From positions 1 through 46,646 of the forward strand of contig CAYVUB010000021.1 in NCBI GenBank assembly GCA_964454675.1: 46,646 nucleotides of DNA, in the 5' to 3' direction. The notes beneath the pieces were generated by a model. That model was not told the DNA's origin. It made no database searches and saw only the letters and a program-made list of their open reading frames with translations. Position numbers and translations under genes: made by a program. The stretch comes from CAYVUB01 sp964454675 (lineage in GTDB: Bacteria; Bacteroidota; Bacteroidia; Flavobacteriales; Flavobacteriaceae). Positions 33,801 to 43,315 of the stretch are shown here, in pieces (position 1 is the stretch's first letter; each line of letters starts with the position of its first letter).

Positions 33801-35348
33801 AGCTTCATTGGCGGTAGGTGTCAAGACACCCGGGCCTGACAATAAGGTAAAAGTTCCGCCGGGAATATCCGGAACAAGCCTTACTTCGCCATCCACACAG
33901 ATGGTACCATCAGAATTGGCATCTACGGTAACCGTAAATACCGCCGGGATAGTTTCGGCACCGCATATCTGTACAGCTGCGGTAGCAAAAGTGAAGTTTT
34001 GTTCATTAACATCTGCACTCGAACCGTTACCCATACTACCTCTTACACGATGCCCAACGTAACCAAAGTTTTCGGTACATTTCATTGTAATCATCGTGGT
34101 ATGACCTCCTGTTTCTACTGCCAGAATATCATCTGTTAAAGGACCATTTGGAATCCCCGGATGTACATTTGCAGTAGTACCGCGTCCCAACATATAACGG
34201 TCACTTGTATTAACTCCCCAGTTATAAAGCGCTGCACCATTAGTAATAACATTTATGGCTGCGTTACCCTGGTCATGTTCATTAGGGCTGATCCATTTGA
34301 TATTGTTCATTACCGGTCCGGCAGCAGACGTGTATCTTGGCTGTTGCCATGTAATTCTATGACTATTTGTATTCGCCGGCCAATCACCAACTTGGTAAAC
34401 ATTATTACGTCCCATAGCATAGAGATTTCCATCTTTTGCCAGTACATAATAAGTAGGATAAGAAGAATTCCCTGTACCTGTATTAGTAGCCGATATCATT
34501 TTGACATCAATACCTGCCACAGGAGCTGCCATTTGTGTAGCACGGTTTCTCGCCAATATGTCACTACTATTACCTAAATAGCTTCGTCCCCAGGTCCATA
34601 ACGTGTTGTCGCTTTTTAAGGCAAACAAAACATTAGGCGCACCTCTTAAAGCCACTACACCTGTGAGATCATTATTTGAGTCATCTTGTACTCTTACCCA
34701 AGTTGTAGTGCCGCCACCTTGGTTAAGGTTTGCATTTTGTGAAAGCACATAAGCCTCTCAGTTACAAGTGGTAATAGCGATGGTTTGAAAAGTTACAAAC
34801 ATCATTTTCACCTGTGCAGGCGTTACTCCGGCAGGTAAACCGGATGCGTTACTGCCGGTTGGCGATATAAGCTGCATTCTCCAGTTGGTCGTAAGTGAGG
34901 CAGCAACTACAATACCTGTTTCTCCCCATACGTGAAGTCCGGTAGTAGTAAGCAAAACACCCTGTACATTATTGTTACCGTTACCTCCCAAGCTTGCCTT
35001 TAAAGGCGTCCCTGTAAATCCGGGGAAGTTTGTAGTATTAATTTCTGTTGGGTCTAATAAATTGGACGCGGTAGTCGTAGTAGCACCGTGACCTATTTGC
35101 TCACCCCAAACCTGAAAGTTTCCGTTAGCATCTCTTACTACCGTAGTGTGAAAAGTAGATGTAAAGTTATCGTATTCGATGGTTGCCGCATCTGTATTGG
35201 AATTAAAACCAAAGTTTCCAAAATCAGTACCGGGACATCCTACTACGGGTGTTCCACACTGTGCGTTTATCTGGCAACTATATGTAAAGAGCAGAACAAC
35301 TGCTAAAAATTTTATTTTCCGTAAAAAACGAGTAAGAATATTATCCAT
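30858..35348 (-). pseudogene. Giant T9SS type B-sorted adhesin, interrupted by an in-frame TGA and an N gap
   Basis: The whole reading frame spans about 1496 codons. Residues 1-196 carry a signal peptide (VVLLFTYSCQINA) and RCC1-like repeats (FQVWGEQIGHG); a TGA at 34758-34760 then stops it, and the same frame continues EAYVLSQNANLN with more RCC1-like repeats, an Ig-like block, DUF11-type repeats, three to four cadherin-like tandem repeats (each ending TVCDNGTPQACDTATV), DUF7507-like segments and a C-terminal gliding-motility type B domain (AVSPNNDGINDTFRI, VEIYNRWGVEVFKT). If read through, it would be a surface adhesin. A GGA-to-TGA change or sequencing error is likely. GTG at 34746-34748 could restart the 3' part. 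The N gap (31939-32038) lies in a repeat. Confidence 0.85.
31939..32038. other. Assembly gap (100 Ns)
   Basis: Exactly 100 N bases inside a DUF7507-type repeat of the adhesin gene, between VYVDTNGDG and VTNTGNVSIS. True length unknown; repeat collapse is the likely cause. Confidence 0.98.
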
Positions 35349-35359
35349 AAATTATAAAA

Positions 35360-36040
35360 TTATAGTATTTTGTTTGCTAAACTATACGATTGTGTTACAC
35401 CATTAATATCGATAAAATCTATCATAATATAGGTGCCTTTGGTGGCTTGTCCCTCCAATTGGAATTCGAGCGTGTTTGTGCCTTGCTGAAGCGTTGCCTG
35501 TCCGTTTTTCAGTTTTCCGGCAACAGAAGTCTTTACTCCGGCGGTTTTAAAATTTTGTGTATAAACTGCTGTGCTGTTATCGTAGGAAGCGAACATGGCA
35601 TTTACTGTAAGAGTAGTTCCGTTTGCAGCTTGGTTTCCGGTTATATTTTTTGACAGTTTAACCGTTTTAAAGTCAAATACCATTTTTAACGGGCTGACCT
35701 CCAAAAGTATTTTTCCGGGTAAATGATTATGAGCGCACCCGTTAGGGTCGTAAGCTATATTTTCATTAATCTCAACAAGATAAACTCCCGGCTTTTCATA
35801 AACAACCTGAGTGAGTGAAGCGCCTCTGCCCGATGCTATCTGCTTATTTTCATTTGTATAAAAGACCGTCCATGTAACCTGAGCGGATATTTCACCTCCA
35901 AAGTCTTCAATACGGTCGCCAAAAGCAATGTGTTTTTTTTCCTCATAAACTCCGGGGAAATTTTCTGCCAAAGAATCTGAAAAAAACATTGCAAAACATA
36001 AAATTGAGAGGATTTTTTTTAGAAAGTGATTGTGTTCCAT
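35360..36040 (-). CDS. Secreted protein of unknown function, first gene of the adhesin operon
   Basis: The 226-residue protein has a signal peptide (to about residue 25, DSLA-EN). The first half contains YEEKKHIAFGDRIEDFGGEI and CAHNHLPGKILLEV; the second half is beta-rich with regular threonines (TLTVNAMFASYDNST, GKLKNGQATLQQGTNTLEFQ). No recognised family and no sorting domain. It begins about 46 bases downstream of a -7 box and stops 11 bases before the adhesin gene, so it heads the operon. Confidence 0.75.
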   Translation of the reverse strand: MEHNHFLKKILSILCFAMFFSDSLAENFPGVYEEKKHIAFGDRIEDFGGEISAQVTWTVFYTNENKQIASGRGASLTQVVYEKPGVYLVEINENIAYDPNGCAHNHLPGKILLEVSPLKMVFDFKTVKLSKNITGNQAANGTTLTVNAMFASYDNSTAVYTQNFKTAGVKTSVAGKLKNGQATLQQGTNTLEFQLEGQATKGTYIMIDFIDINGVTQSYSLANKIL

Positions 36041-36086
36041 TATTATCTATAGTTTATTTTAAAATTTACTCATTTTCAAAAGCACA

Positions 36087-36094
36087 CAAATTTA
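36087..36094 (-). promoter_or_regulatory. -7 box of the adhesin operon
   Basis: TAAATTTG on the minus strand fits TAnnTTTG; no TTTG is found at the usual spacing, consistent with an activator-dependent promoter. Confidence 0.4.
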
Positions 36095-36137
36095 ATCCCT
36101 ACACAAAGGATTCTTATAAAGGGTAATATCTAAATTT

Positions 36138-36181
36138 CCGAATACTGACATATAAAAACCCGAATACTAACATATAAAAAC
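36138..36181. promoter_or_regulatory. Two tandem 22-bp direct repeats (candidate operator)
   Basis: Units at 36138-36159 and 36160-36181 (each begins CCGAATACT and ends ACATATAAAAAC) differ at one base. A degenerate third copy, GAACACTAACACAT, is at 36193-36206. They lie upstream of the adhesin operon. Between 36041 and 36525 (485 bases) no gene is seen. Confidence 0.6.
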
Positions 36182-36525
36182 AGATGTCAACTGAACACTA
36201 ACACATTGTTTTATAATAATTTACATTAGAAACGTTGTCAATATATTCATTACACCAAACTTTATTGAATAGACCAATAATCTGCAAACACTTGGGGTTT
36301 GTGTATATAATTCTATTTATTTTTTAGCAAATGAAAAAAAGTTTATTCCGGCGAACAAAAATCCGCATACAACATAGATACAACATGATTTAAATGCATT
36401 GATTTACAGCACATAAACTGCAATAAAACTTTTCGATAATTGAAACTAGTCAAAAATAGTTTTTGGGTACTTCCTGCTCAAAAAGAAATGGACAGGCAAT
36501 TTTTATGTCGAAAAATTAATTGTGA

Positions 36526-37993
36526 TTAAAAAGAATGAAAATATTGATGTAAATCGATATCCGGGGACAAGGATAATTTTCTCCTCAAGCGGTTTTTTTT
36601 GGTTTGAACAGAGCGATGTTCCAAAAATGTATATTTTGCAATTTCTTTTGAGCTGAAATTCAAAAAAATCATTGCGCAAAGGGAAATTTCGGTATTGCTT
36701 AAATCGGGATGCCTCTGGGTCAGCTCCTGAACAAATTCCGGGTAAACTTCTCCAAATCTTATAAAGAATGCAGGGTCATTATTTGTTGCCAGTGCCAGCA
36801 CATCTGTAAATGCGTCATTCACCTTTTGCTTTAATTGAAACGCTTCTTCCTCTTTTTCAGATAATAACTGTGATTTCTGCCGATACTTTAATATATAAAA
36901 CAGCAAGCCCAAACATATTATTAAAAGGATTACTCCAACTATTGCAAAGGTTTTGACAGTTTCCTCTTTTTTATTCTTTCTCTCTTCTTTAAGAATAATA
37001 TCAAGAGCTTTTTTTGATGCCATGACCGTTTCGTTTGCCAATTCATTGTCCACTAATACAGCTTTGTTTCTATAATAACCCGCTGAATCTATATTGCTTT
37101 TGGCTTCATAAGCAGACACAAAAGCTTTATATACCAAAGAAAGTTCGTTGTTCTTTATGCCGGTCGTGTCAAGATTATTCTTTGCTTTCGTATAATATGT
37201 AAGAGCCACGTCGGGATTACCTCTTTCCAATTCCATATTTCCCATATAACGCAATACGGCAGAAGTATAAGGAACTTTATGCTTGCGGGCAACAGAGATT
37301 GATTTATTGAAATGAACCATTGCAGAATCATATTTTTGTGATTCTGCATAATACTCCCCCATCAATCCATACATACTAACGAGATTTAATGAAACCGATG
37401 CTTCATCCCAACGGTCGAGTATGGCTTTGTTTTTGACCACATAATAATATAACGAATCCCAAAGACCTTTTGACCGATAGGCATCACTTAGGTTTTCGTA
37501 ATTCAGTGATGAGTATAAATCGATGAGTTTAGAGTCTTTTGTTTTTTTGATATGGTCCAAACCTTTTTTAAACTCTTTTATAGCCCAGTCATGAAAACCC
37601 ATCAAAATATATGTCCTGCCACGTACCCTGTAAACTTCTGATAACATCAAAGGGGTTTCTCCTGTATATTTTTCTTCTTCACACTTTGACAAAAATTCTA
37701 AAACTTTGTCATAACCTCCCATTGATGATAAAGCCTGAGCACTTAAAAAAATAGGATTTAGCCCTGCCTTCAGAATAATTATATTCTTCACTTAATGATT
37801 TTGCTTCTAAGGCATATTTTAAACTATTATAAACATCCACCTCGGCCTGAGCCTGACCTGACAATGACAACAAACTGTCTATCTCTTTTAACTTGACTGA
37901 TTTTTTGTCTTGGGAATATGCCTCGGACGAAGCTATAAAAAACAGAAAACAACAATGGAAAAAAATCAAATAATAATCTCTGCCGAACTTCAT
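36526..37993 (-). pseudogene. TPR-transmembrane-HTH regulator, split by a single-base frameshift
   Basis: Two ORFs overlap: 5' part from MKFGRDYYLIFFHC at 37993 (signal peptide ending SEAYSQ) and 3' part to 36526. Deleting one T from the T7 run (A7 at 37745-37751 on the plus strand) joins them as GRAKSYFLSAQALSSMGGYD, an uninterrupted TPR. The restored protein of about 488 residues has a periplasmic TPR region, a membrane helix (TFAIVGVILLIICLGLLFYI), a coiled coil and a C-terminal LuxR-like HTH (LSNTEISLCAMIFLNFSSKE, YTFLEHRSVQTKKNRLRRKL). Such one-component membrane regulators control nearby loci; the adjacent adhesin operon is a candidate. It may be a sequencing error. Confidence 0.8.
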
Positions 37994-38085
37994 AAACCTG
38001 CTCAAATTGTTAATAAACATGTAGGATAATTTACACAAAAGTAAAGAAAGTTTGTTGAAACCAAGCATTTGGCAAAAAAATGAAA

Positions 38086-41000
38086 CTAATTCAACTTATA
38101 ATACACATCATAATTCAATAATTCATATAACAGTTCGTGTGATATTTTCACTTTTTGCTTTCTGCCGGGCATGGTAAGTTTTAATTGCTCATCATTGTCA
38201 TACACAATAAAATTAATCGTGGTATCGCCTTTATGCAGTTGTATTAATTCGTGCAGACTTTGTATGAATCCGGGCTGTAATTGTTGTAAATTTACTTGTA
38301 TTGATAGTTTTTTTGCATAGGTTTCCATAACATCATGAAGCAGCATAAAATTTGAAAATTGTAATCTTGGCTCGCCTATTTGATTGCTATCTTTGTTTTT
38401 CCAGCCTTCTTTGATAAATACTTTTACATATACAAACGAGCTTTTTACCAGAAAATGACGAAACTTCAAATACTCTTCGCCGTAAATTCTGAACTCAAAA
38501 CTATCCGTATAATCTTCAACGGTAAACGATGCCCAACCTTTTCCCATTTTGCTCACGCGATGCTGCACATCGGTCACAACACCGCCAAAACTCATATCTC
38601 TGCCAATATATTGATTCAAATGGTTAAACACACTTAAACCGGCACTGCAAAATGTATCCATTTCAATCTTAAAATCATCCAGCGGATGTCCCGAAATGTA
38701 AATCCCGACCACTTCTTTTTCACGGGCTAATTTTTCCATCGTGCCCCATTCTTCACAAGGCGGCACTTGCGGCTCGGCAATTTGCACATCGCTGGTGTCA
38801 CCAAACAAGCTCACCTGTGCCGAATTTTCATTTTCCTGATGTTTGCTGCCATAACGTATGGCTTTTTCCAAAAATGTAATGCCATCGCCTTCATCATGAA
38901 AATATTGCGCTCTGTGTGTTTTGGCAAAACAGTCAAACCCACCTGCCAAAGCCAGGTTTTCGAATGCTTTTTTATTGGCGGCACGCAAATCGATACGCTT
39001 GGCAAAGTCAAAAATAGACTTGTAATGACCGTCTTTTTTTCTGTTTTCGACAATAGTGGCTACCGCACCATAGCCCACGCCTTTAACAGCTCCCATTCCA
39101 AAACGGACGGCATTGTCTTTATTTACCGAAAATTTATAATACGACTCATTAACATCAGGCCCCAAAACATTCAGCTTCATGCGCTTACATTCTTCCATAA
39201 AAAATGTGACCTGCTTGATGTCGTTCATATTATTTGACAACACTGCCGCCATATATTCTGCAGGATAATGCGCTTTTAAGTAAGCCGTTTGATAGGCTAT
39301 CCATGCGTAACAGGTAGAGTGCGATTTATTGAACGCATAACTTGCAAATGCTTCCCAGTCTTTCCATATTTTTTCTAATATTTCCCTTGGATGCCCATTG
39401 GCTTCGCCACCATCCAGAAACTGAGGTTTTAATTTTTCGAGCAGGGCAAATACTTTTTTACCCATAGCTTTCCTAAGCACATCGGCATCACCTTTTGAAA
39501 AGTTTGCCAAACGTTGCGACAGTAACATCACCTGCTCCTGATATACTGTAATCCCGTAGGTTTCCTTCAGATTGTCTTCCATATCCGGAAGGTCATAAAC
39601 GATGGGCTCATCACCGTGTTTACGTTTGATAAAGCTCGGAATGTACTCCATTGGTCCCGGACGATAGAGCGCATTCATCGCAATCAGATCGTCAAAAACG
39701 GTAGGTTTTAAATCTTTAAGGTGTTTTTGCATTCCGGGTGATTCGTACTGGAAAATCCCAACGGTTTCACCCTTTTGAAAGAGCTCGTAAGTTTTTTCGT
39801 CATCCAAAGGAAAATTATCGGGATCTAAAAGAATGCCGTGTCTGGCTTTAACAATTTTGACAGTATCTTTAATAAGCGTTAATGTTTTTAATCCGAGGAA
39901 ATCCATTTTTAACAGTCCGGCATCTTCCACGACAGAGTTGTCAAACTGCGTGACGTATAATTCTGAATCTTTGGCAGTTGTTACCGGAACAAAATCTGTA
40001 ATATCACTTGGCGTGATGATAACTCCGCAGGCATGAATACCGGTATTCCTTACCGAACCTTCTAAAATTCTGGCTTGGTTGACGGTTTGGGCTTCAAGGT
40101 CTTCACCTTCGGATATGTTGAGCAGTTGATTGACTTTTTCTAAATCTTCCTGACGAAACGTACTGTTAAGAGCTTTTTCGTCCATGTCAAATATTTTATT
40201 AAGTTTTGACATTGTTGGAATAAGCTTGGCTATTCTATCGGCATCAAACAAAGGTAAATCGAGCACACGGGCGGTATCCCGTATTGATGATTTTGCCGCC
40301 ATAGTACCATACGTGATGATTTGTGCCACCTGGCTTCTTCCGTATTTTTTTATCACATAATCCATAACCTGACCTCTGCCTTCGTCATCAAAATCAATAT
40401 CTATATCGGGCATACTCACGCGGTCGGGATTGAGAAAACGCTCAAAAAGCAAATCGTACTTAATTGGGTCTATATTGGTAATCCACAAGCAATATGCCAC
40501 AACAGAACCTGCCGCCGAACCTCGGCCGGGACCAACCGACACTCCCATATTACGGGCTTCACGGATAAAATCTTCAACAATTAAAAAGTATCCCGGATAG
40601 CCTGTTTTTTTAATAACTTCGAGTTCAAAATCAATGCGTTCTTTGATTTTGGGAGTCATATCCGGATAGCGTTTTTCTGCGCCTTTGTAGGTAATGTGCT
40701 TCAGGTAGTCGTTTTCGCCACGTTTTCCGCCGTCAACAGCATCTTCGGGATTTTTAAACGTTTCGGGAATATCAAATTTTGGCAGCAGCACTTCTCTTGC
40801 CAACTGATAGCTTTCGATTTTGTTGATGATTTCGGTTGTATTAAAAATTGCTTCGGGAATATCCTTAAACAATTCTTTCATCTGGTCGGAAGTTTTAAAA
40901 TAATACTCCCGATTTGGAAGTCCGTAGCGGTATCCACGACCGCGACCAACCGGTGTTGCCTGCTTTTCGCCATCTTTTACACATAATAAAATATCATGTG

Positions 41001-42474
41001 CATTGGCATTTTCCTGAGCTATATAGTAGGTGTTATTGGTTGCGACAACCTTGATGTCATGCTTTTTTGAAAAGTTTAAAAGCATTTGGTTGACGCGGTT
41101 TTCATCTTCCTGATTGTGGCGCATCAATTCAATGTACAAATCATCGCCAAATTGTTCTTTCCACCACAGCAATGCTTCTTCTGCCTGATTTTCACCTACG
41201 TTTAACAGTTTGCTCGGCACTTCGCCATACAGGTTTCCGGTTAAAACAATAAGGTCTTTTTTATAGGTTTCAATAATTTTTTTGTCTATTCTGGGCACGT
41301 AATAAAAGCCTTCGGTATAAGCCAGTGATGACAGTTTTGCAAGATTGTGATACCCTTGTTTGTTTTTTGCCAGAAAAACCGCCTGATAACCGTTGTCTTT
41401 CCGGGTTTTATCGGCATGGTTATCACAAACAAAAAATTCGCAGCCTATAACAGGTTTAATTTCACGGGCTACAGGCTGCCCGCCTTTGGCTATAGCTTCA
41501 TCATTTTTGGCTTTTACAGTTTTATTATATGCTGTAAGTTCTTTGACAAAAAGAAATGCACCCATCATATTGGCATGGTCTGTTAAGGCCACCGCAGGCA
41601 TGTTGTTTTTTATGGTTGCCGCTACCAAATCTTTGATGCTTATGGTAGATTGCAGCACCGAAAACTGTGAATGGTTATGCAAATGCACAAAGTCGGCATC
41701 TTTAAGCTTTTTAATGTTTTGAGCAATATCGTCTTTTGAAACTCCGGTTGTTTCCTGAAGCGATTCGAGCCGTTTTTTTATCTTATCGCTCTCTTGCTTA
41801 AGGTTGATGTGCTTAAAACCTATGAGCTGAATTGTACCCGGATTTTCTGTTTGGAAATTTTCAAAATAGTTTCCGGCGACATCCAATTGTTCCCCGGTAA
41901 ATTCTTCACGACGTATGAGCTCAAGAAAACAGCGTGTAGTTGCTTCTACATCGGCAGTAGCATTATGAGCTTCATCAAAAGGAATATCAAATAAAACGTT
42001 GTGTAATTCTGTAAGTGTCGGCAGCTTAAACTTACCGCCGCGACCTCCGGGAAGTTTACACAAAACAGCAGTATCTTCTGTACAGGTATCCAAAACCGGA
42101 AGATTCAACAGTTTGCTTTGGGCAGATTCTCTATGAAATTCGGCTCCCATGATATTCAAATCGAAGCCTACATTATGACCAACAATAAATTTGGTTTTGC
42201 TTAAAACCTCATTGAATTTTTCTAAAACTTCAGACAGTGAAATACCTTGCTGCTGTGCCAACTCGGTAGAAATACCATGGACTTTCTCTGCATCATACGG
42301 AATGTTAAATCCGTCCGGACGCACCAAATAATCCTGATGTTCTATACAGTTACCCATAGCATCATGCAGCTGCCACGCTATCTGGACACATCTTGGCCAG
42401 TTGTCAACATCTGTTACAGGCGCATCCCAGCGTTTTGGCAATCCTGTGGTTTCGGTATCAAAGATTAAGTACAT
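38086..42474 (-). CDS. dnaE: DNA polymerase III alpha subunit with an N-terminal proofreading exonuclease
   Basis: The 1462-residue protein starts with a DEDDh exonuclease domain (residues 1-195; DTETTG, HNVGFDLNIM, HNATADVEAT), unlike enterobacterial DnaE, where proofreading is by separate DnaQ. Then come a PHP domain (from about 275; HLHNHSQFSV, LTDHANM, GCEFFV), the C-family polymerase core with PDIDIDFDDEGRG catalytic aspartates and GRGSAAGSV, the finger and HhH region, and an OB-fold (about 1250 on). It is the replicative polymerase. The start codon is flanked by a dispersed repeat immediately upstream. It appears to be monocistronic. Confidence 0.95.
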   Translation of the reverse strand: MYLIFDTETTGLPKRWDAPVTDVDNWPRCVQIAWQLHDAMGNCIEHQDYLVRPDGFNIPYDAEKVHGISTELAQQQGISLSEVLEKFNEVLSKTKFIVGHNVGFDLNIMGAEFHRESAQSKLLNLPVLDTCTEDTAVLCKLPGGRGGKFKLPTLTELHNVLFDIPFDEAHNATADVEATTRCFLELIRREEFTGEQLDVAGNYFENFQTENPGTIQLIGFKHINLKQESDKIKKRLESLQETTGVSKDDIAQNIKKLKDADFVHLHNHSQFSVLQSTISIKDLVAATIKNNMPAVALTDHANMMGAFLFVKELTAYNKTVKAKNDEAIAKGGQPVAREIKPVIGCEFFVCDNHADKTRKDNGYQAVFLAKNKQGYHNLAKLSSLAYTEGFYYVPRIDKKIIETYKKDLIVLTGNLYGEVPSKLLNVGENQAEEALLWWKEQFGDDLYIELMRHNQEDENRVNQMLLNFSKKHDIKVVATNNTYYIAQENANAHDILLCVKDGEKQATPVGRGRGYRYGLPNREYYFKTSDQMKELFKDIPEAIFNTTEIINKIESYQLAREVLLPKFDIPETFKNPEDAVDGGKRGENDYLKHITYKGAEKRYPDMTPKIKERIDFELEVIKKTGYPGYFLIVEDFIREARNMGVSVGPGRGSAAGSVVAYCLWITNIDPIKYDLLFERFLNPDRVSMPDIDIDFDDEGRGQVMDYVIKKYGRSQVAQIITYGTMAAKSSIRDTARVLDLPLFDADRIAKLIPTMSKLNKIFDMDEKALNSTFRQEDLEKVNQLLNISEGEDLEAQTVNQARILEGSVRNTGIHACGVIITPSDITDFVPVTTAKDSELYVTQFDNSVVEDAGLLKMDFLGLKTLTLIKDTVKIVKARHGILLDPDNFPLDDEKTYELFQKGETVGIFQYESPGMQKHLKDLKPTVFDDLIAMNALYRPGPMEYIPSFIKRKHGDEPIVYDLPDMEDNLKETYGITVYQEQVMLLSQRLANFSKGDADVLRKAMGKKVFALLEKLKPQFLDGGEANGHPREILEKIWKDWEAFASYAFNKSHSTCYAWIAYQTAYLKAHYPAEYMAAVLSNNMNDIKQVTFFMEECKRMKLNVLGPDVNESYYKFSVNKDNAVRFGMGAVKGVGYGAVATIVENRKKDGHYKSIFDFAKRIDLRAANKKAFENLALAGGFDCFAKTHRAQYFHDEGDGITFLEKAIRYGSKHQENENSAQVSLFGDTSDVQIAEPQVPPCEEWGTMEKLAREKEVVGIYISGHPLDDFKIEMDTFCSAGLSVFNHLNQYIGRDMSFGGVVTDVQHRVSKMGKGWASFTVEDYTDSFEFRIYGEEYLKFRHFLVKSSFVYVKVFIKEGWKNKDSNQIGEPRLQFSNFMLLHDVMETYAKKLSIQVNLQQLQPGFIQSLHELIQLHKGDTTINFIVYDNDEQLKLTMPGRKQKVKISHELLYELLNYDVYYKLN

Positions 42475-42508
42475 AAGCCTCTCTTAGTCTCCCTGAAAGG
42501 GAGAAACA
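42475..42508. repeat. Dispersed CTCCCTGAAAGGGAG repeat upstream of dnaE
   Basis: AAGCCTCTCTTAGTCTCCCT followed by GAAAGGGAGAAACA: same arrangement as the copy at 21021-21054, immediately before the dnaE start. Confidence 0.6.
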
Positions 42509-42605
42509 TTCGTTTATAATTTAGTTGATTTTTCTGAAAAGAAAAGAGTTTAAAAATACATAAACTTATCGCTTTTTTAAAATGAAAGTTATGAACATTT
42601 ATCAA

Positions 42606-42634
42606 TAAAAAACGCAACCATAATGGCTGCGTTT
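42606..42634 (-). terminator. Terminator of the lipoprotein gene
   Basis: AAACGCAGCCA / TGGTTGCGTTT hairpin followed by a T-run on the minus strand, 21 bases after the stop. Confidence 0.65.
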
Positions 42635-42655
42635 AAACTATTTTAAAATGTTATT

Positions 42656-43126
42656 TTACTGAACTCTTATCTTATAAAACACGCCTTCATTAAATCCTAC
42701 AGATTCTAAACCGTCACTTGAAAAGGCAATAAACCGGAATGTCCCTGTGATTGTATTATTGGCTGTGTCAAAATTTTCAATGATAATTTCGCCTACTTCG
42801 GGATATACTGTTACACTTGGGTCGGGCGTATTAGCTGTTGAATATTCTGTTTGAGAAAAATCAACAAAATCTGCGCGTCCTGCACTTGTATCACTCACCA
42901 GATATGTTCCCGGATTGGAAGACGGCAGCACAATAGTAAACGTTTCAATATTATTTCCTGCGGTAATGGTAACACCTCCACCTTCATTTAAACTCGCATT
43001 AAAATATTTAGCCCTCCAAAGCTCATAATTTTTATTTGCCTGAAATGCCGGTGTACTAAATTCAACCTCATCCCCACAACTCGCTAACATTAAGAAAGTT
43101 ATAAAAAGTGTAGCAATTTTTCTCAT
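42656..43126 (-). CDS. Lipoprotein of unknown function
   Basis: The 156-residue product starts MRKIATLFITFLMLASCGDE, with the lipobox Cys17. The remaining part is beta-rich: YELWRAKYFNASLNEGGGVT, FTIVLPSSNPGTYLVSD, IITGTFRF-like end FRFIAFSSDGLESVGFNEGVF. No recognised family; the DUF6252-like layout of Flavobacteriia lipoproteins is possible but not certain. Monocistronic, divergent from rpsP. Confidence 0.75.
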   Translation of the reverse strand: MRKIATLFITFLMLASCGDEVEFSTPAFQANKNYELWRAKYFNASLNEGGGVTITAGNNIETFTIVLPSSNPGTYLVSDTSAGRADFVDFSQTEYSTANTPDPSVTVYPEVGEIIIENFDTANNTITGTFRFIAFSSDGLESVGFNEGVFYKIRVQ

Positions 43127-43239
43127 TACTTTATGTTTTGTTTCCAACAAATTGAACCGCTAATTAAATAAAAAATAACGTTTTTGAAGCCTTAAAAGTA
43201 TAATAAAATTACAATAAAGTTTTATTTATCTTAAAATGA

Positions 43240-43268
43240 TTTGTAATTAAAAAAATATAGTATCTTTG
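43240..43268 (+). promoter_or_regulatory. Promoter of rpsP-rimM-trmN6
   Basis: TTTG (43240-43243), 17 bases, TATCTTTG (43261-43268), about 47 bases before the rpsP start. Confidence 0.7.
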
Positions 43269-43315
43269 CGCCCTCATTAATAACAAAGGTCGAGAACCTT
43301 ACAAATTAATTTTAT

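Noticed and set aside
34746..34760. Selenocysteine or stop-codon reassignment at the adhesin TGA
   Set aside because: No SECIS-like hairpin was seen and TGA is not otherwise read through in the window; a mutation or error is simpler.
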